Shown piece by piece: positions 55,735 through 63,659 of a stretch of DNA of 64,000 nt. A model generated the notes under the pieces. The model was not told where the DNA came from. It searched no databases and worked only from the letters and a program-made list of their open reading frames with translations. The stretch comes from Hyphococcus sp. (GTDB lineage Bacteria > Pseudomonadota > Alphaproteobacteria > Caulobacterales > Parvularculaceae), in contig JANQRY010000006.1 in the NCBI GenBank assembly GCA_028284345.1, positions 186,001 through 250,000 on the forward strand, written 5' to 3'. How positions within the stretch are numbered: the first letter of the stretch is position 1; the number at the start of each line of letters is the position of its first letter. Position numbers and translations under genes: made by a program.

Positions 55735-55763
55735 AAAGGGCGGTTCTTACCGCCCTTTTTTTG
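55735..55763 (+). terminator. Intrinsic terminator after the first receptor
   Basis: AAAAGGGCGGT and ACCGCCCTTTT form a perfect 11-base stem with a TCTT loop and a run of T residues. Confidence 0.93.
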
Positions 55764-56078
55764 CGCCGGGTGGAAATAGGAAATTGTAGCAGAAAATGCT
55801 AAGCGGCGCCCCGGGGCAGGGCGCCAGAATGAAAAAAGAACAGCTCGGAAAATCGTGAGACCCCCAATTTTTCCGCCTTTTATCGGGCTTTCTTGAAATT
55901 TGTCCCCCTGTTTCCGGGCGTTTTCCGGTCTCGAAAACAGCTGAGTGCTTCCCAAATTTTGTTCGTTTGGCTTGATTTCGCGGTACGAAAACAAAACGCG
56001 CGGGAATTGATCCGGGTTTTGACGCCTGAATACTCTCATGATTGAGGGGTTGTGCGTCAACGCCCGGAAGGGAGCGCG
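55764..56078. promoter_or_regulatory. Upstream region of the ECF sigma gene
   Basis: About 315 bases without a gene. The right half is AT-rich (AAAACAAAACGCGCGGGAATTG). TTGATC and ATACTC, 17 bases apart near 56010, are a weak sigma-70-like pair. Nothing stronger was seen. Confidence 0.35.
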
Positions 56079-56654
56079 ATGTCCGGCAAGGACAACAAAA
56101 TCACGAATGCGTTCGTTGAATATCGGGACGTGCTCGTTCGGGCGCTGCTCAGGCTTTCCGTCCGGCCGTCAGATGTTGACGATATCCTGCAGGAAACGCT
56201 TGCGCGCACGCTTGAGGCGAATGAGCAGAAGCGGATTGATCATCCCAAGAGCTACCTCTTCACGGTTTCGCGCAACATTGTCTTCCGCGACCAGAAGCGT
56301 CAGTCCCGGGAGATTCAGTGGGAAATCGACGAAGCGGTTCTGGAATCCAACGACGCGCCCACTGACCGGGAGATTTATTACCGGCAGATGTTGGAAGCCT
56401 TTTGGAAGGCGATGGATTCCCTGCCGCAAAACCATCGACGGGCGATTTTGCTACGCCGCATCTACGGCCTGTCGCATAAGCAAATTGCAAAGAAAATGGG
56501 TCTTTCAGTGAACACGGTTGAGAAATATTTCGCGAAGGGCATCAAGCGTTGTCAGGATGTGATGTCCCGCCGGGGGTATGGGGTCGAATTTGTCGGGGAA
56601 AGGACGGTGAAACGATCTCATAAGGTAGACGGAAAAGGCGGCTCTAATGAGTAA
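56079..56654 (+). CDS. FecI-type ECF sigma factor
   Basis: A 191-residue ECF sigma factor. Region 2 (VRPSDVDDILQETLARTLEANEQ, PKSYLFTVSRNIVFRDQKRQ) and region 4 (LPQNHRRAILLRRIYGLSHKQIAKKMGLSVNTVEKYFAKGIKRCQ) are complete. It belongs to the iron-transport-regulator-like branch and should be controlled by the FecR-like protein encoded next, whose start overlaps by eight bases. ATG 56079 has GGGAG upstream; the GTG at 56052 is less likely. Confidence 0.93.
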   Translation: MSGKDNKITNAFVEYRDVLVRALLRLSVRPSDVDDILQETLARTLEANEQKRIDHPKSYLFTVSRNIVFRDQKRQSREIQWEIDEAVLESNDAPTDREIYYRQMLEAFWKAMDSLPQNHRRAILLRRIYGLSHKQIAKKMGLSVNTVEKYFAKGIKRCQDVMSRRGYGVEFVGERTVKRSHKVDGKGGSNE

Positions 56655-57720
56655 CGAAAACGGCGTCGTATCCTTGCGGCCGACGGAAAACGAAACGCTT
56701 GAGGCTGCGGACTGGCTTGCAAAGCTGGATCGCGGCGATCTGACGGCGGAAGAGAAGGCGGCGTTTCGGCGCTGGCTGTCAGAAGACCCGCGCAACAAGG
56801 ACGCCATTAAAGACGCAGCATCCCTTTGGTTCGGGCTGAATGAGCCATTGAGCAGGCTCGGCGCGATGGATGTTCGAGCCGACCTCGGCGTGAAAGACGA
56901 CCTGTCGCCCCTGGCTGCCTTCGGCGGCGCCTTTGCGCGCCTTCGGACAGCTGCGTTCGCCGGCGTATTTTTCATGGTCGGCGTCGCCGTCGCGGCCTTC
57001 GTCATTATCAATAATCAGCCGTCTGTCGTCGACGGATATTATGCGACAACGATTGGAGAGACGAAGCGGGTCGCCCTTGAAGACGGCTCGGATGTTCATC
57101 TCAACACCAACAGTATCGTTGAACAAAGTTTTTCGCGCAAAGAACGCGCTGTTCGTCTGGTCGCCGGCGAGGCGATTTTTGACGTCGCGCATGACGAAAA
57201 GCGTCCCTTCGTCGTGTACGCTGCGGACGGCGTTATTCGGGCGATCGGAACCCGCTTTGCCGTTCGCATGGCCGACGACAGGGTCAGCGTTACCGTCACG
57301 GAGGGAAGGGTGGCCTTCCAACAGCGCACGGAAGCGATCGCTGGCGATGACGACGCCGCGCCTAGTGCGGCGCAAAAAACTTTTCCGGTGATCGTTGGAA
57401 AGGGCGAGGCGGCGGAAATCAGCCAGAATAAAACCGGAACGCCTCCTCAGGCGGTTTCCGCCGGCGAACTCGCCCAGCGCCTGTCATGGGCGCAAGGCAA
57501 GCTGATATTTTACGACAAGGACCTTCAAACCGTCGTCGACGAAGTCTCGCGATACACGGTGGTCGAAATTCTGATTTTGGATGAGGCGCTGAAAACGGAG
57601 AAAATCTCCGGGATTCTCGAAATCGGCGATGTTGACATGATGTTGGACGGTATTGAGGGGGCGCTGGGCGTCGAGGCGGACTGGATTTCATCAAATCTGG
57701 TGCATCTGACGGCCACATAA
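56647..57720 (+). CDS. FecR-type anti-sigma regulator
   Basis: A 357-residue inner-membrane sigma regulator. The N-terminal DUF4880-like helical domain (AADWLAKLDRGDLTAEEKAAFRRWLSEDP) is cytoplasmic, one helix crosses the membrane near residue 105 (AAFAGVFFMVGVAVAAFVII), and the periplasmic FecR domain (ETKRVALEDGSDVHLNTNSIVEQSF, RLVAGEAIFDVAHD) is followed by a C-terminal STN-like segment (LIFYDKDLQTVVDEVSRYT) that contacts the receptor. Its location between the sigma factor and an STN receptor is canonical for cell-surface signalling. Confidence 0.93.
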   Translation: MSNENGVVSLRPTENETLEAADWLAKLDRGDLTAEEKAAFRRWLSEDPRNKDAIKDAASLWFGLNEPLSRLGAMDVRADLGVKDDLSPLAAFGGAFARLRTAAFAGVFFMVGVAVAAFVIINNQPSVVDGYYATTIGETKRVALEDGSDVHLNTNSIVEQSFSRKERAVRLVAGEAIFDVAHDEKRPFVVYAADGVIRAIGTRFAVRMADDRVSVTVTEGRVAFQQRTEAIAGDDDAAPSAAQKTFPVIVGKGEAAEISQNKTGTPPQAVSAGELAQRLSWAQGKLIFYDKDLQTVVDEVSRYTVVEILILDEALKTEKISGILEIGDVDMMLDGIEGALGVEADWISSNLVHLTAT

Positions 57721-57743
57721 AATGTTCGAAGGGAGGGAAAAAT

Positions 57744-57809
57744 ATGACGGTAAAAAAAACGTCAAAAAAAATAGGCGGGTTTTCCACTGCGGCCGCTCTC
57801 ATGAGATAG
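57744..57809 (+). CDS. 21-aa leader ORF ahead of the signalling receptor
   Basis: The ORF MTVKKTSKKIGGFSTAAALMR has a far stronger ribosome site (GGGAGGG six bases upstream) than the receptor ATG at 57820, which has none of note. It stops 10 bases before that ATG, so termination-reinitiation coupling is likely. Two A8 runs lie inside it. It is not in frame with the receptor, and a TGA blocks a +1 readthrough. Confidence 0.5.
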   Translation: MTVKKTSKKIGGFSTAAALMR

Positions 57810-57819
57810 GTCGCAACGG

Positions 57820-60582
57820 ATGGATCATTCGAAGCAGCGACTGAGGGATAAAAAGAGGGGCGGAAGTGGCAAGCAATCTTGGATAGTATTGAGTGTTGTG
57901 ATTCTTCTAAGCAGTTTCGCAAATCATGCGGGTGCTGAAGAACACGAAACCAAGCGCTACACTTTATCCATTCCCGCCTCTGACATGGACCTCGCCCTGA
58001 TCGCGCTAGCGCGGGAAACGGGCAAGTCACTAGTCATTCCCTCAGAGGGTATAGCCGGCAAGCGCTCAAAGGCGCTTGACGGTTCATACACGCTGTCTGA
58101 AGCGCTTTCGATAATGCTTGAAAGCGCAAACCTCACCGGCGGCCTGACCGAAAGCGGGGTCATAACGATCTCGCAAAAAAATGGCGAAGGCCTAAACCGG
58201 GAGGAAGAAGTGAACAGCGGTAAGTTAAAAACGGGCTTATTGGCGGGCGTGTCGGCGTTTCTGTTTGGCGCCGGCGGCGCAGCAGCGCAGGACGCCGGAG
58301 CGGAGGACGCCGCCGAAAATCCGGTCTTGGCGTCATCGACCATCGTCGTGACGGCGCGGCGTCGGGCTGAATCGCTGCAGGATGTTCCTGTGTCGTTGGA
58401 GGTGGTCACCGGCGAATATCTGGCTGAAACCAACTCAAACACATTGATTGACCTCGCCTCGTTAAATCCCGCCTTGCGTGTCGTCGAAGGCGGCCGCAAC
58501 ACGGAACTGTTTATCCGCGGCACGGGTTCCGGCGAGAGCCAGGCCTTTGAACAATCCGTCGCCACCGTTATCGACGATGTCTATCACGGGCGCTCGCGCA
58601 GCATCATCGGGCCTTTCTTCGACGTGCAGCGGATCGAAATCCTGAAAGGTCCGCAAACGACCTATTTCGGTGCGAACGCCATCGCCGGCGCCCTGAACAT
58701 CGTCACCAAAAAGCCGTCAAACGAGTTTGAGGGCTATATTCGCGGGCTGATCTCTCCGAAATCGGGCGAAACCAGAGGCGAAAACGGCGGTCAATACGCG
58801 ATTGAGGGCGCCGTCAATGCGCCGCTCTCGGACGATCTCGCGCTGCGGATTGCGGCGACCCATAACGGGCATGATGGCTACTTTTTCGACGTTGTGTCAG
58901 GCGAGACAGGGCCGAAAGACGAGCGCACCGCGGTTCGCGCGACGCTTCGCTACAACCCCGATGACCGGCTGGACGTTACGCTCAAGGGCGAATGGAGCAA
59001 GGCCGATATGAATGCGGGCCTGGCGACGGTTTATGAGCCTTGCCCGCCGGATCCGGCCTTTGGCCCCGGAGGGGCCGGATTCTTTTGCGGCCTCGCGCTT
59101 GGTACAGGCGCGCCGGTCGGCATCGAAAACCATCAATTCGCTGTGACGCCGGGGTCATTCCGTCGGCTGGACAAATATGAGGCCGCGCTCAACATTGATT
59201 ACGACCTCGGCTTTGCAACCCTGACCTCCACAACGGGCTATTACGAGTTTGATCTCGACCTCGAGATCGATACCGATATTCTGGCGCCGAACCTGTTTTC
59301 GGTTGGCGCGCCTGAACAGTCCAGTCAGTTCAGTCAGGAACTGCGCTTAACGTCCGAAACCGGCGGAGCCATAGAATACATCGCTGGCCTCTATTTTCAG
59401 AACGAGGACATGAGCACGCAGCAACCGGCCAGGTTCAACTTTTTGGACTCGGTAATTGCAGGCATTCCGCCCCTGACGCCCCTGGTGCCGTTGCTTCCGC
59501 TCGGTCAGGTGATTACCGCCGATCAGACAACCAACACCTATTCGGCGTTTGCCGCGGTGACCTGGAACGCAATGGATGATTTCAGGGTCACGGGCAGCCT
59601 GCGCGGTTCTATCGTCGACAAGGAGTTTGACTGGTCGCTTTACTACGGGACGGCGGCGGAGCCCTTTGGCGAGATCGTTCGGGACGACGCGTTGAACTTC
59701 GCGGCCTTGATCCTCGCGCTCGAGGGAACCCCGGGCATGCTTTCGCTTGATCGCAACGACAAAGGGCTGATGCCGGGCGTGCGGCTGGAATATGACGCCT
59801 TTGACGATGCGATGGTGTATTTCGCCTTCACGCGCGGTTTCAAGGCCGGCGGTTTCAATGTGGCGGAGACGTCGGCGATCCCCGCGAACTTCGGTTTCAA
59901 TCCGGAATTTGTGAACGCCTACGAAGTGGGCCTCAAAAGCCAGTTTTTTGATCGCAGAGTACGGGTTAATCTCGCGCTCTTCCGAAACGATTTTTCCGAT
60001 CTTCAGGTGTCGTTTTCGGACCCGGGCGGCGGCGGTTTCAACAACGTCATCAGCAACGCCGCCCAATCGCGATCCCAGGGGCTGGAGCTGGAGGCCGAGT
60101 GGGCGGTCAACGAGTTCTTCCGCCTTTCCACGGCGTTTACGGCGCTTGATTCCGAATATGTCAGCTACGAAGGCGCGAACCCAACCGAAGCGCAACAGCT
60201 GGCCGGCCTGACGACCCAGGATCTAAGCGGCGTTCGCACGCCGAACGCGCCGGAGTTTAGCGGCAATGTGACAGGCACGTTCACCGTTCCCGTATTCGGA
60301 GACTTTGAACTCGTCGGCCAGGGAATCGGTATTTTCTCGACAGAGTATAATATCAGGTCGACAATTGATCCGCTCACCGTGCAGCCGGGCTATATGCGCG
60401 TCGACGCCAGAATTACCTTCAGACCGGAAGATGGTCCGTGGGCGTTTGATGTGATTGGCAAGAACCTGAACAATCAGACCATACGGATCTGGACGACCAC
60501 TGGCGCGACGACGGAAGGCGTGTTTGTGATGAACCGCGTCCCTTACAGGAATATCGCGTTCCAGCTTCGCTATGACTTCTAG
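57820..60582 (+). CDS. STN-containing TonB-dependent receptor with internal start
   Basis: A 920-residue FecA-type transducing receptor. Signal peptide (WIVLSVVILLSSFANHAGA), then an STN signalling domain at residues ~45-120 (YTLSIPASDMDLALIALARETGKSLVIP). At residue 131 a second precursor begins: GTG 58210 with GGAGG five bases upstream, followed by a complete signal peptide (KLKTGLLAGVSAFLFGAGGAAAQDA), TonB box (SSTIVVTARRRAESLQDVP), plug (VQRIEILKGPQTTYFGANAIAGALNIVTKKP) and barrel to the terminal Phe. Initiation at the GTG would give a 790-residue receptor without STN. It follows fecI/fecR-like genes. The ligand is unknown. Confidence 0.9.
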   Translation: MDHSKQRLRDKKRGGSGKQSWIVLSVVILLSSFANHAGAEEHETKRYTLSIPASDMDLALIALARETGKSLVIPSEGIAGKRSKALDGSYTLSEALSIMLESANLTGGLTESGVITISQKNGEGLNREEEVNSGKLKTGLLAGVSAFLFGAGGAAAQDAGAEDAAENPVLASSTIVVTARRRAESLQDVPVSLEVVTGEYLAETNSNTLIDLASLNPALRVVEGGRNTELFIRGTGSGESQAFEQSVATVIDDVYHGRSRSIIGPFFDVQRIEILKGPQTTYFGANAIAGALNIVTKKPSNEFEGYIRGLISPKSGETRGENGGQYAIEGAVNAPLSDDLALRIAATHNGHDGYFFDVVSGETGPKDERTAVRATLRYNPDDRLDVTLKGEWSKADMNAGLATVYEPCPPDPAFGPGGAGFFCGLALGTGAPVGIENHQFAVTPGSFRRLDKYEAALNIDYDLGFATLTSTTGYYEFDLDLEIDTDILAPNLFSVGAPEQSSQFSQELRLTSETGGAIEYIAGLYFQNEDMSTQQPARFNFLDSVIAGIPPLTPLVPLLPLGQVITADQTTNTYSAFAAVTWNAMDDFRVTGSLRGSIVDKEFDWSLYYGTAAEPFGEIVRDDALNFAALILALEGTPGMLSLDRNDKGLMPGVRLEYDAFDDAMVYFAFTRGFKAGGFNVAETSAIPANFGFNPEFVNAYEVGLKSQFFDRRVRVNLALFRNDFSDLQVSFSDPGGGGFNNVISNAAQSRSQGLELEAEWAVNEFFRLSTAFTALDSEYVSYEGANPTEAQQLAGLTTQDLSGVRTPNAPEFSGNVTGTFTVPVFGDFELVGQGIGIFSTEYNIRSTIDPLTVQPGYMRVDARITFRPEDGPWAFDVIGKNLNNQTIRIWTTTGATTEGVFVMNRVPYRNIAFQLRYDF

Positions 60583-60666
60583 AGCCTGATGCGAGGGGCG
60601 ATGCGGCGCGCGCGGCATCGCCTCCGTTCGGGCCCGTCGGCGCCGGTATCCTGAAGGAGGAGAAGC

Positions 60667-61188
60667 ATGTCGCAAGTTCTCGAAGAGGAAAAATCGTCGA
60701 AACCAGCCGCCACGCCGCAACCGTCCAACGTTCTGACTTGCGCGACGCGCGGGTCCGTCACGATTAACTGCCCGGTCGAATTTGTCTGGCAGGTCTTCAT
60801 CGACTTCCCGAAATGGTCCGTGACCGTCAAGAAGGCGGAATTGGTGAAGGGCGAGTGGGACAAGGAGGGCGGGGTGGTTCTGGTCACCAAGCAGGACGAT
60901 GTCGGCCTGCAGCCCATGCTTATTGAGAACCTGCGGGTCAAACCGCACACGCAGCTCGTCTACAAAGTCGACTCCAAGGACGGCGATCAGGTGCGCGGGT
61001 TTCTCGACGTGACCTTTCAGGACCTCGGCGACAGGACGCAGGTGACCTATAGCAACTACGTCACCTACACGAATGTGTTCGAGTCGCTGAGCCAGTGCCA
61101 TGGCGACGCCGCGGATCGGGAGATGGAGGAGAATTTCCTCACGCTCTACAAGGATTACGCCGAAAAGACGTATGCGGAACGCGGCTAG
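60667..61188 (+). CDS. SRPBCC-family protein
   Basis: A 173-residue protein of the START/Bet v1-like fold. A disordered opening (SQVLEEEKSSKPAATPQ) is followed by SVTINCPVEFVWQVFIDFPKWSVTVKKAELVKG, the first SRPBCC helix-grip unit, and QLVYKVDSKDGDQVRGFLDVTFQD. The cavity usually binds a hydrophobic or aromatic ligand. AAGGAGGAG precedes the ATG. It is 84 bases behind the receptor on the same strand and may be its cargo-handling partner. Confidence 0.82.
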   Translation: MSQVLEEEKSSKPAATPQPSNVLTCATRGSVTINCPVEFVWQVFIDFPKWSVTVKKAELVKGEWDKEGGVVLVTKQDDVGLQPMLIENLRVKPHTQLVYKVDSKDGDQVRGFLDVTFQDLGDRTQVTYSNYVTYTNVFESLSQCHGDAADREMEENFLTLYKDYAEKTYAERG

Positions 61189-61278
61189 ACCCGGGCCGCC
61201 CCGGGTCCCGTCGCTGCGCCGGAATTCATGCGCGTTGTCAGTTCGGAACAACAGGCGGCGATTGCCGGCGAGGCGCCG

Positions 61279-61896
61279 CTAAACGCCGCCGACGTTTTCG
61301 TCGTTGACGTGCAAGATAACCTCTTTGGGGGTCGCCTTTTGAACGGTCTGCCCCGCTATGCATGCATTTTCTGCGGCGCGAATAAAGGACTTCAGCTTAT
61401 CAAGCGGTTCCGGGCTGTCGATAAAAACATGGGTTTCGAAAAAATCCGCTCCAGCCGCAACATTATCCACATCATCTCGACCACTGTCTTCGATAGACAA
61501 CGAGGTGGCGTACCGCGCCCGCTGTTCGACCCGCATGTTGTCAATTTTCAGGTTTTGCCTTCTGGCGAGGATTGTGATGTGGGTCATCAGACAGAAAACA
61601 ACGCCTACGGAAAAATACATCAGAGGAGACGGCGCCGAATCGAAACCGCCGCCTGTGACGCCTTCATCGGAGATAATTTCGAACACGCCCCAGCCCGGCA
61701 CATTTGTGGAAACGCGCGCGCGCTTTAGGAGTGCGCCCTCCAGCATACTCTCCGCAACGACATCAAGATCGAAATTCAGCTTTTCGCCGGGCTTTGCTTT
61801 TTTGAAGGGAACCGCCTCGAAGGCTTTTGGCGCTGCAGAATCTGGCGTTTTCTGCACAATCGTGTTGTCGTTCATCTCCCATTTGACAGTCGTCAT
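61279..61896 (-). CDS. OsmC-family protein
   Basis: A 205-residue protein. The central helix region SPLMYFSVGVVFCLMTHITILARRQNL and the later AENACIAGQTVQ provide the two redox Cys positions of the OsmC/Ohr fold, and RVEQRARYATS and FETHVFIDSPEPLDKLKSFI match the strand-helix units. The family reduces organic hydroperoxides. A GTG two codons upstream is an alternative start. It faces the SRPBCC gene (convergent) and diverges from the GST gene. Confidence 0.75.
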   Translation of the reverse strand: MTTVKWEMNDNTIVQKTPDSAAPKAFEAVPFKKAKPGEKLNFDLDVVAESMLEGALLKRARVSTNVPGWGVFEIISDEGVTGGGFDSAPSPLMYFSVGVVFCLMTHITILARRQNLKIDNMRVEQRARYATSLSIEDSGRDDVDNVAAGADFFETHVFIDSPEPLDKLKSFIRAAENACIAGQTVQKATPKEVILHVNDENVGGV

Positions 61897-62366
61897 CTGC
61901 ACATATTCCTTTTTCTGTTACGCGTTAAAGAGAGCGATTTGGCCTCAGGCAATTCGACTCTGAAGGGGGCGGAAATCATGCGGCGGCGCGATGCCGGAAA
62001 GCGAGGCGGTTCCCATCGTCCGGCCTGTCAGAGCCTCAAGCAATCAATTTCAACCTCTGGGAATGATCTAACGTAATGAGCGACGGGGCGCTTTCAAAAT
62101 AAACATAAAGTATGTTATGAGTCAAATGACGAGCCTTGTCGCCAATACAAGCGCCAAACTCGTCTACGAACTGGTTTTTGTACGGAACAAATGGGGTTCC
62201 AGCGGGTTTTAAGCGGGCAAGTACATTTGAAGCCGATGAAATTGGAAACGATCGATGCTCGTTCGGTTGCGCTTCCGCGAACGCCGCCCGAGTCGTCGAT
62301 CTGCAAATTAACGTGAGCGCGCGCAATGCGATTGGGCGACCGAATTGATAAAGGAGAATGCTAGCG
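61897..62366. promoter_or_regulatory. OsmC-GST divergent intergenic region
   Basis: This 470-base gap is AT-richer than its surroundings and contains no ORF I can support; a reverse ORF (62036-62326) and a short forward ORF from ATG 62117 have no recognisable content. The inverted repeat AACATA-AAG-TATGTT (62102-62116) is the only regulator-like site seen. Confidence 0.45.
62102..62116. promoter_or_regulatory. Operator-like inverted repeat AACATA-N3-TATGTT
   Basis: Perfect six-base arms around AAG in the divergent gap. Size and AT content fit a small dimeric repressor or LysR-type site. No regulator gene is nearby. Confidence 0.3.
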
Positions 62367-63323
62367 ATGCAGGAAATTGACAGCCTGGCGAGAGAAACGC
62401 GCGGGACGCTTGGATATGCCGATGACGGCGTCGCCGGGGCTTCAGGCGCGCCTCTGCGATATGAGCTTTTTCATAGCGCGAAATCGATCTGCTCGCAGAA
62501 AGTACGCGCCGTTCTCGCGCATCACGAAATTCCATATCTCGACAGAGAGATGGACGTGATGAAAGGGGATAATTTTACGCCGAGCTATGTGCATTTGCGT
62601 CTGCTGGGCTGCGAACGTATCGGGGCGCCGTTGGCGAAGTCCCATAAGGGCAGCACATCGGTAAAATCAGCGGGGTGCGATCCGTGTGTGGTCCCGACAT
62701 TGATCGATTGGGAACAGAATGCGGTGCTCGTCGATTCCAAACGGATTTGTCTTGAGTTGGATGAAACGGTTGCTGAAGAAAACAAGCTCATGCCGAAGGC
62801 GCTCGCCGACGACATCAGTCGGGAACTGGAACATGTTGATGATCTGCCCAATGTTCAAATGCTGTTGGCGAAGGCCCCTGGGGGCGTCGACACCAACGTC
62901 GCCAAGCTTGGTCTTAACAGCGGAATTTACACGGGGAGCAGAATAGAGTTTTGTAGGCGTTTCATGGAGAAGTCCGCCGACGACCCCCGCCTGATGGAGG
63001 CTTATTCCGCTAAGATCGACAAAGAGAGCTGCGCGGCGAGCGAGCTGTTCAGCGATCAGGCTGTGGAGATCGCCTATGACGTCGCGGAAAACGCTTGCGG
63101 CGAACTTGAGAAGAAACTCGCGAAGCGTGGTTCCGCATGGCTGTTCGGCGACAAGGTCACGATGGCCGATGTCTTCTGGGGAATAGAGCTGTTGCGGTTT
63201 AGGAACCTGGGCACGGCGTCGTTCTGGGACGACGGGCGTCTTCCACATGTCGCGCACTATGTGAGCGCTGTGTCGGCGCTTCCGTCGATCAGAAAAGCGA
63301 CAATGGGAGACGCGCTTTTTTGA
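62367..63323 (+). CDS. Glutathione S-transferase, LinD/PcpC-like
   Basis: A 318-residue GST-superfamily protein, longer than ordinary GSTs. The N-terminal thioredoxin fold has YELFHSAKSICSQKVRAVL; the SICSxK core carries the Cys that acts as nucleophile in tetrachlorohydroquinone dehalogenase PcpC. As I recall them, LinD proteins share ELFH-x3-S-x-CSQKVR, VVPTL-D, DSK-ICL and WLFGD-xx-xADxFW, all present here. This suggests reductive dehalogenation of a chlorinated hydroquinone or a related thiol transfer. ATG 62367 is preferred to 62358, whose AAGGAG is too close. Confidence 0.82.
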   Translation: MQEIDSLARETRGTLGYADDGVAGASGAPLRYELFHSAKSICSQKVRAVLAHHEIPYLDREMDVMKGDNFTPSYVHLRLLGCERIGAPLAKSHKGSTSVKSAGCDPCVVPTLIDWEQNAVLVDSKRICLELDETVAEENKLMPKALADDISRELEHVDDLPNVQMLLAKAPGGVDTNVAKLGLNSGIYTGSRIEFCRRFMEKSADDPRLMEAYSAKIDKESCAASELFSDQAVEIAYDVAENACGELEKKLAKRGSAWLFGDKVTMADVFWGIELLRFRNLGTASFWDDGRLPHVAHYVSAVSALPSIRKATMGDALF

Positions 63324-63659
63324 CGAATGGCGCCGCCAGCGCAGGGGAGCATACGCGTCGTCTTGCTCGCCGCCTGCTATCTTATTGATATGATATGAGG
63401 GGGTGGTGCCCAGGGCGATTTCTAAACCGGATAAACCTTATTTGGCGCACATAAGGCATTGAAATAATTCCGTTTATTCGGACAGCCCCGAGCAGCAAAG
63501 CCGACAAAACGGGGGCTGTACAAGGGGGCTGATGGTTCGGTGATCGCAGGGAGCTCTATTTCATAGGCGGCTACCCATCTAGTAAGGCCGAGAACTTTTT
63601 AACGCTGGAGCAATTGTGTGGCATCTCTTCAGTCGAACATTCTTTTGGGAGATCGATTG
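63324..63659. other. 336-base gap between the GST gene and the edge lipoprotein
   Basis: No gene is supported. The sequence is AT-richer than the window average. CCCGAGCAGC...GGGGGCTG repeats G/C blocks near 63485-63530 but does not fold into a recognised RNA. No terminator is apparent after the GST stop. Confidence 0.4.

Noticed and set aside
62036-62326. 96-aa reverse ORF in the OsmC-GST gap
   Set aside because: No family resemblance or ribosome site; it overlaps the operator-like repeat region.
63480-63560. GGGGGCTG... segment resembling a tmRNA start, and TGGTGCCCAGGGCGATT near 63415 resembling a reversed tRNA 3' end
   Set aside because: Neither continues into a complete acceptor/T-arm fold or a tag reading frame; the matches are short and could be chance.
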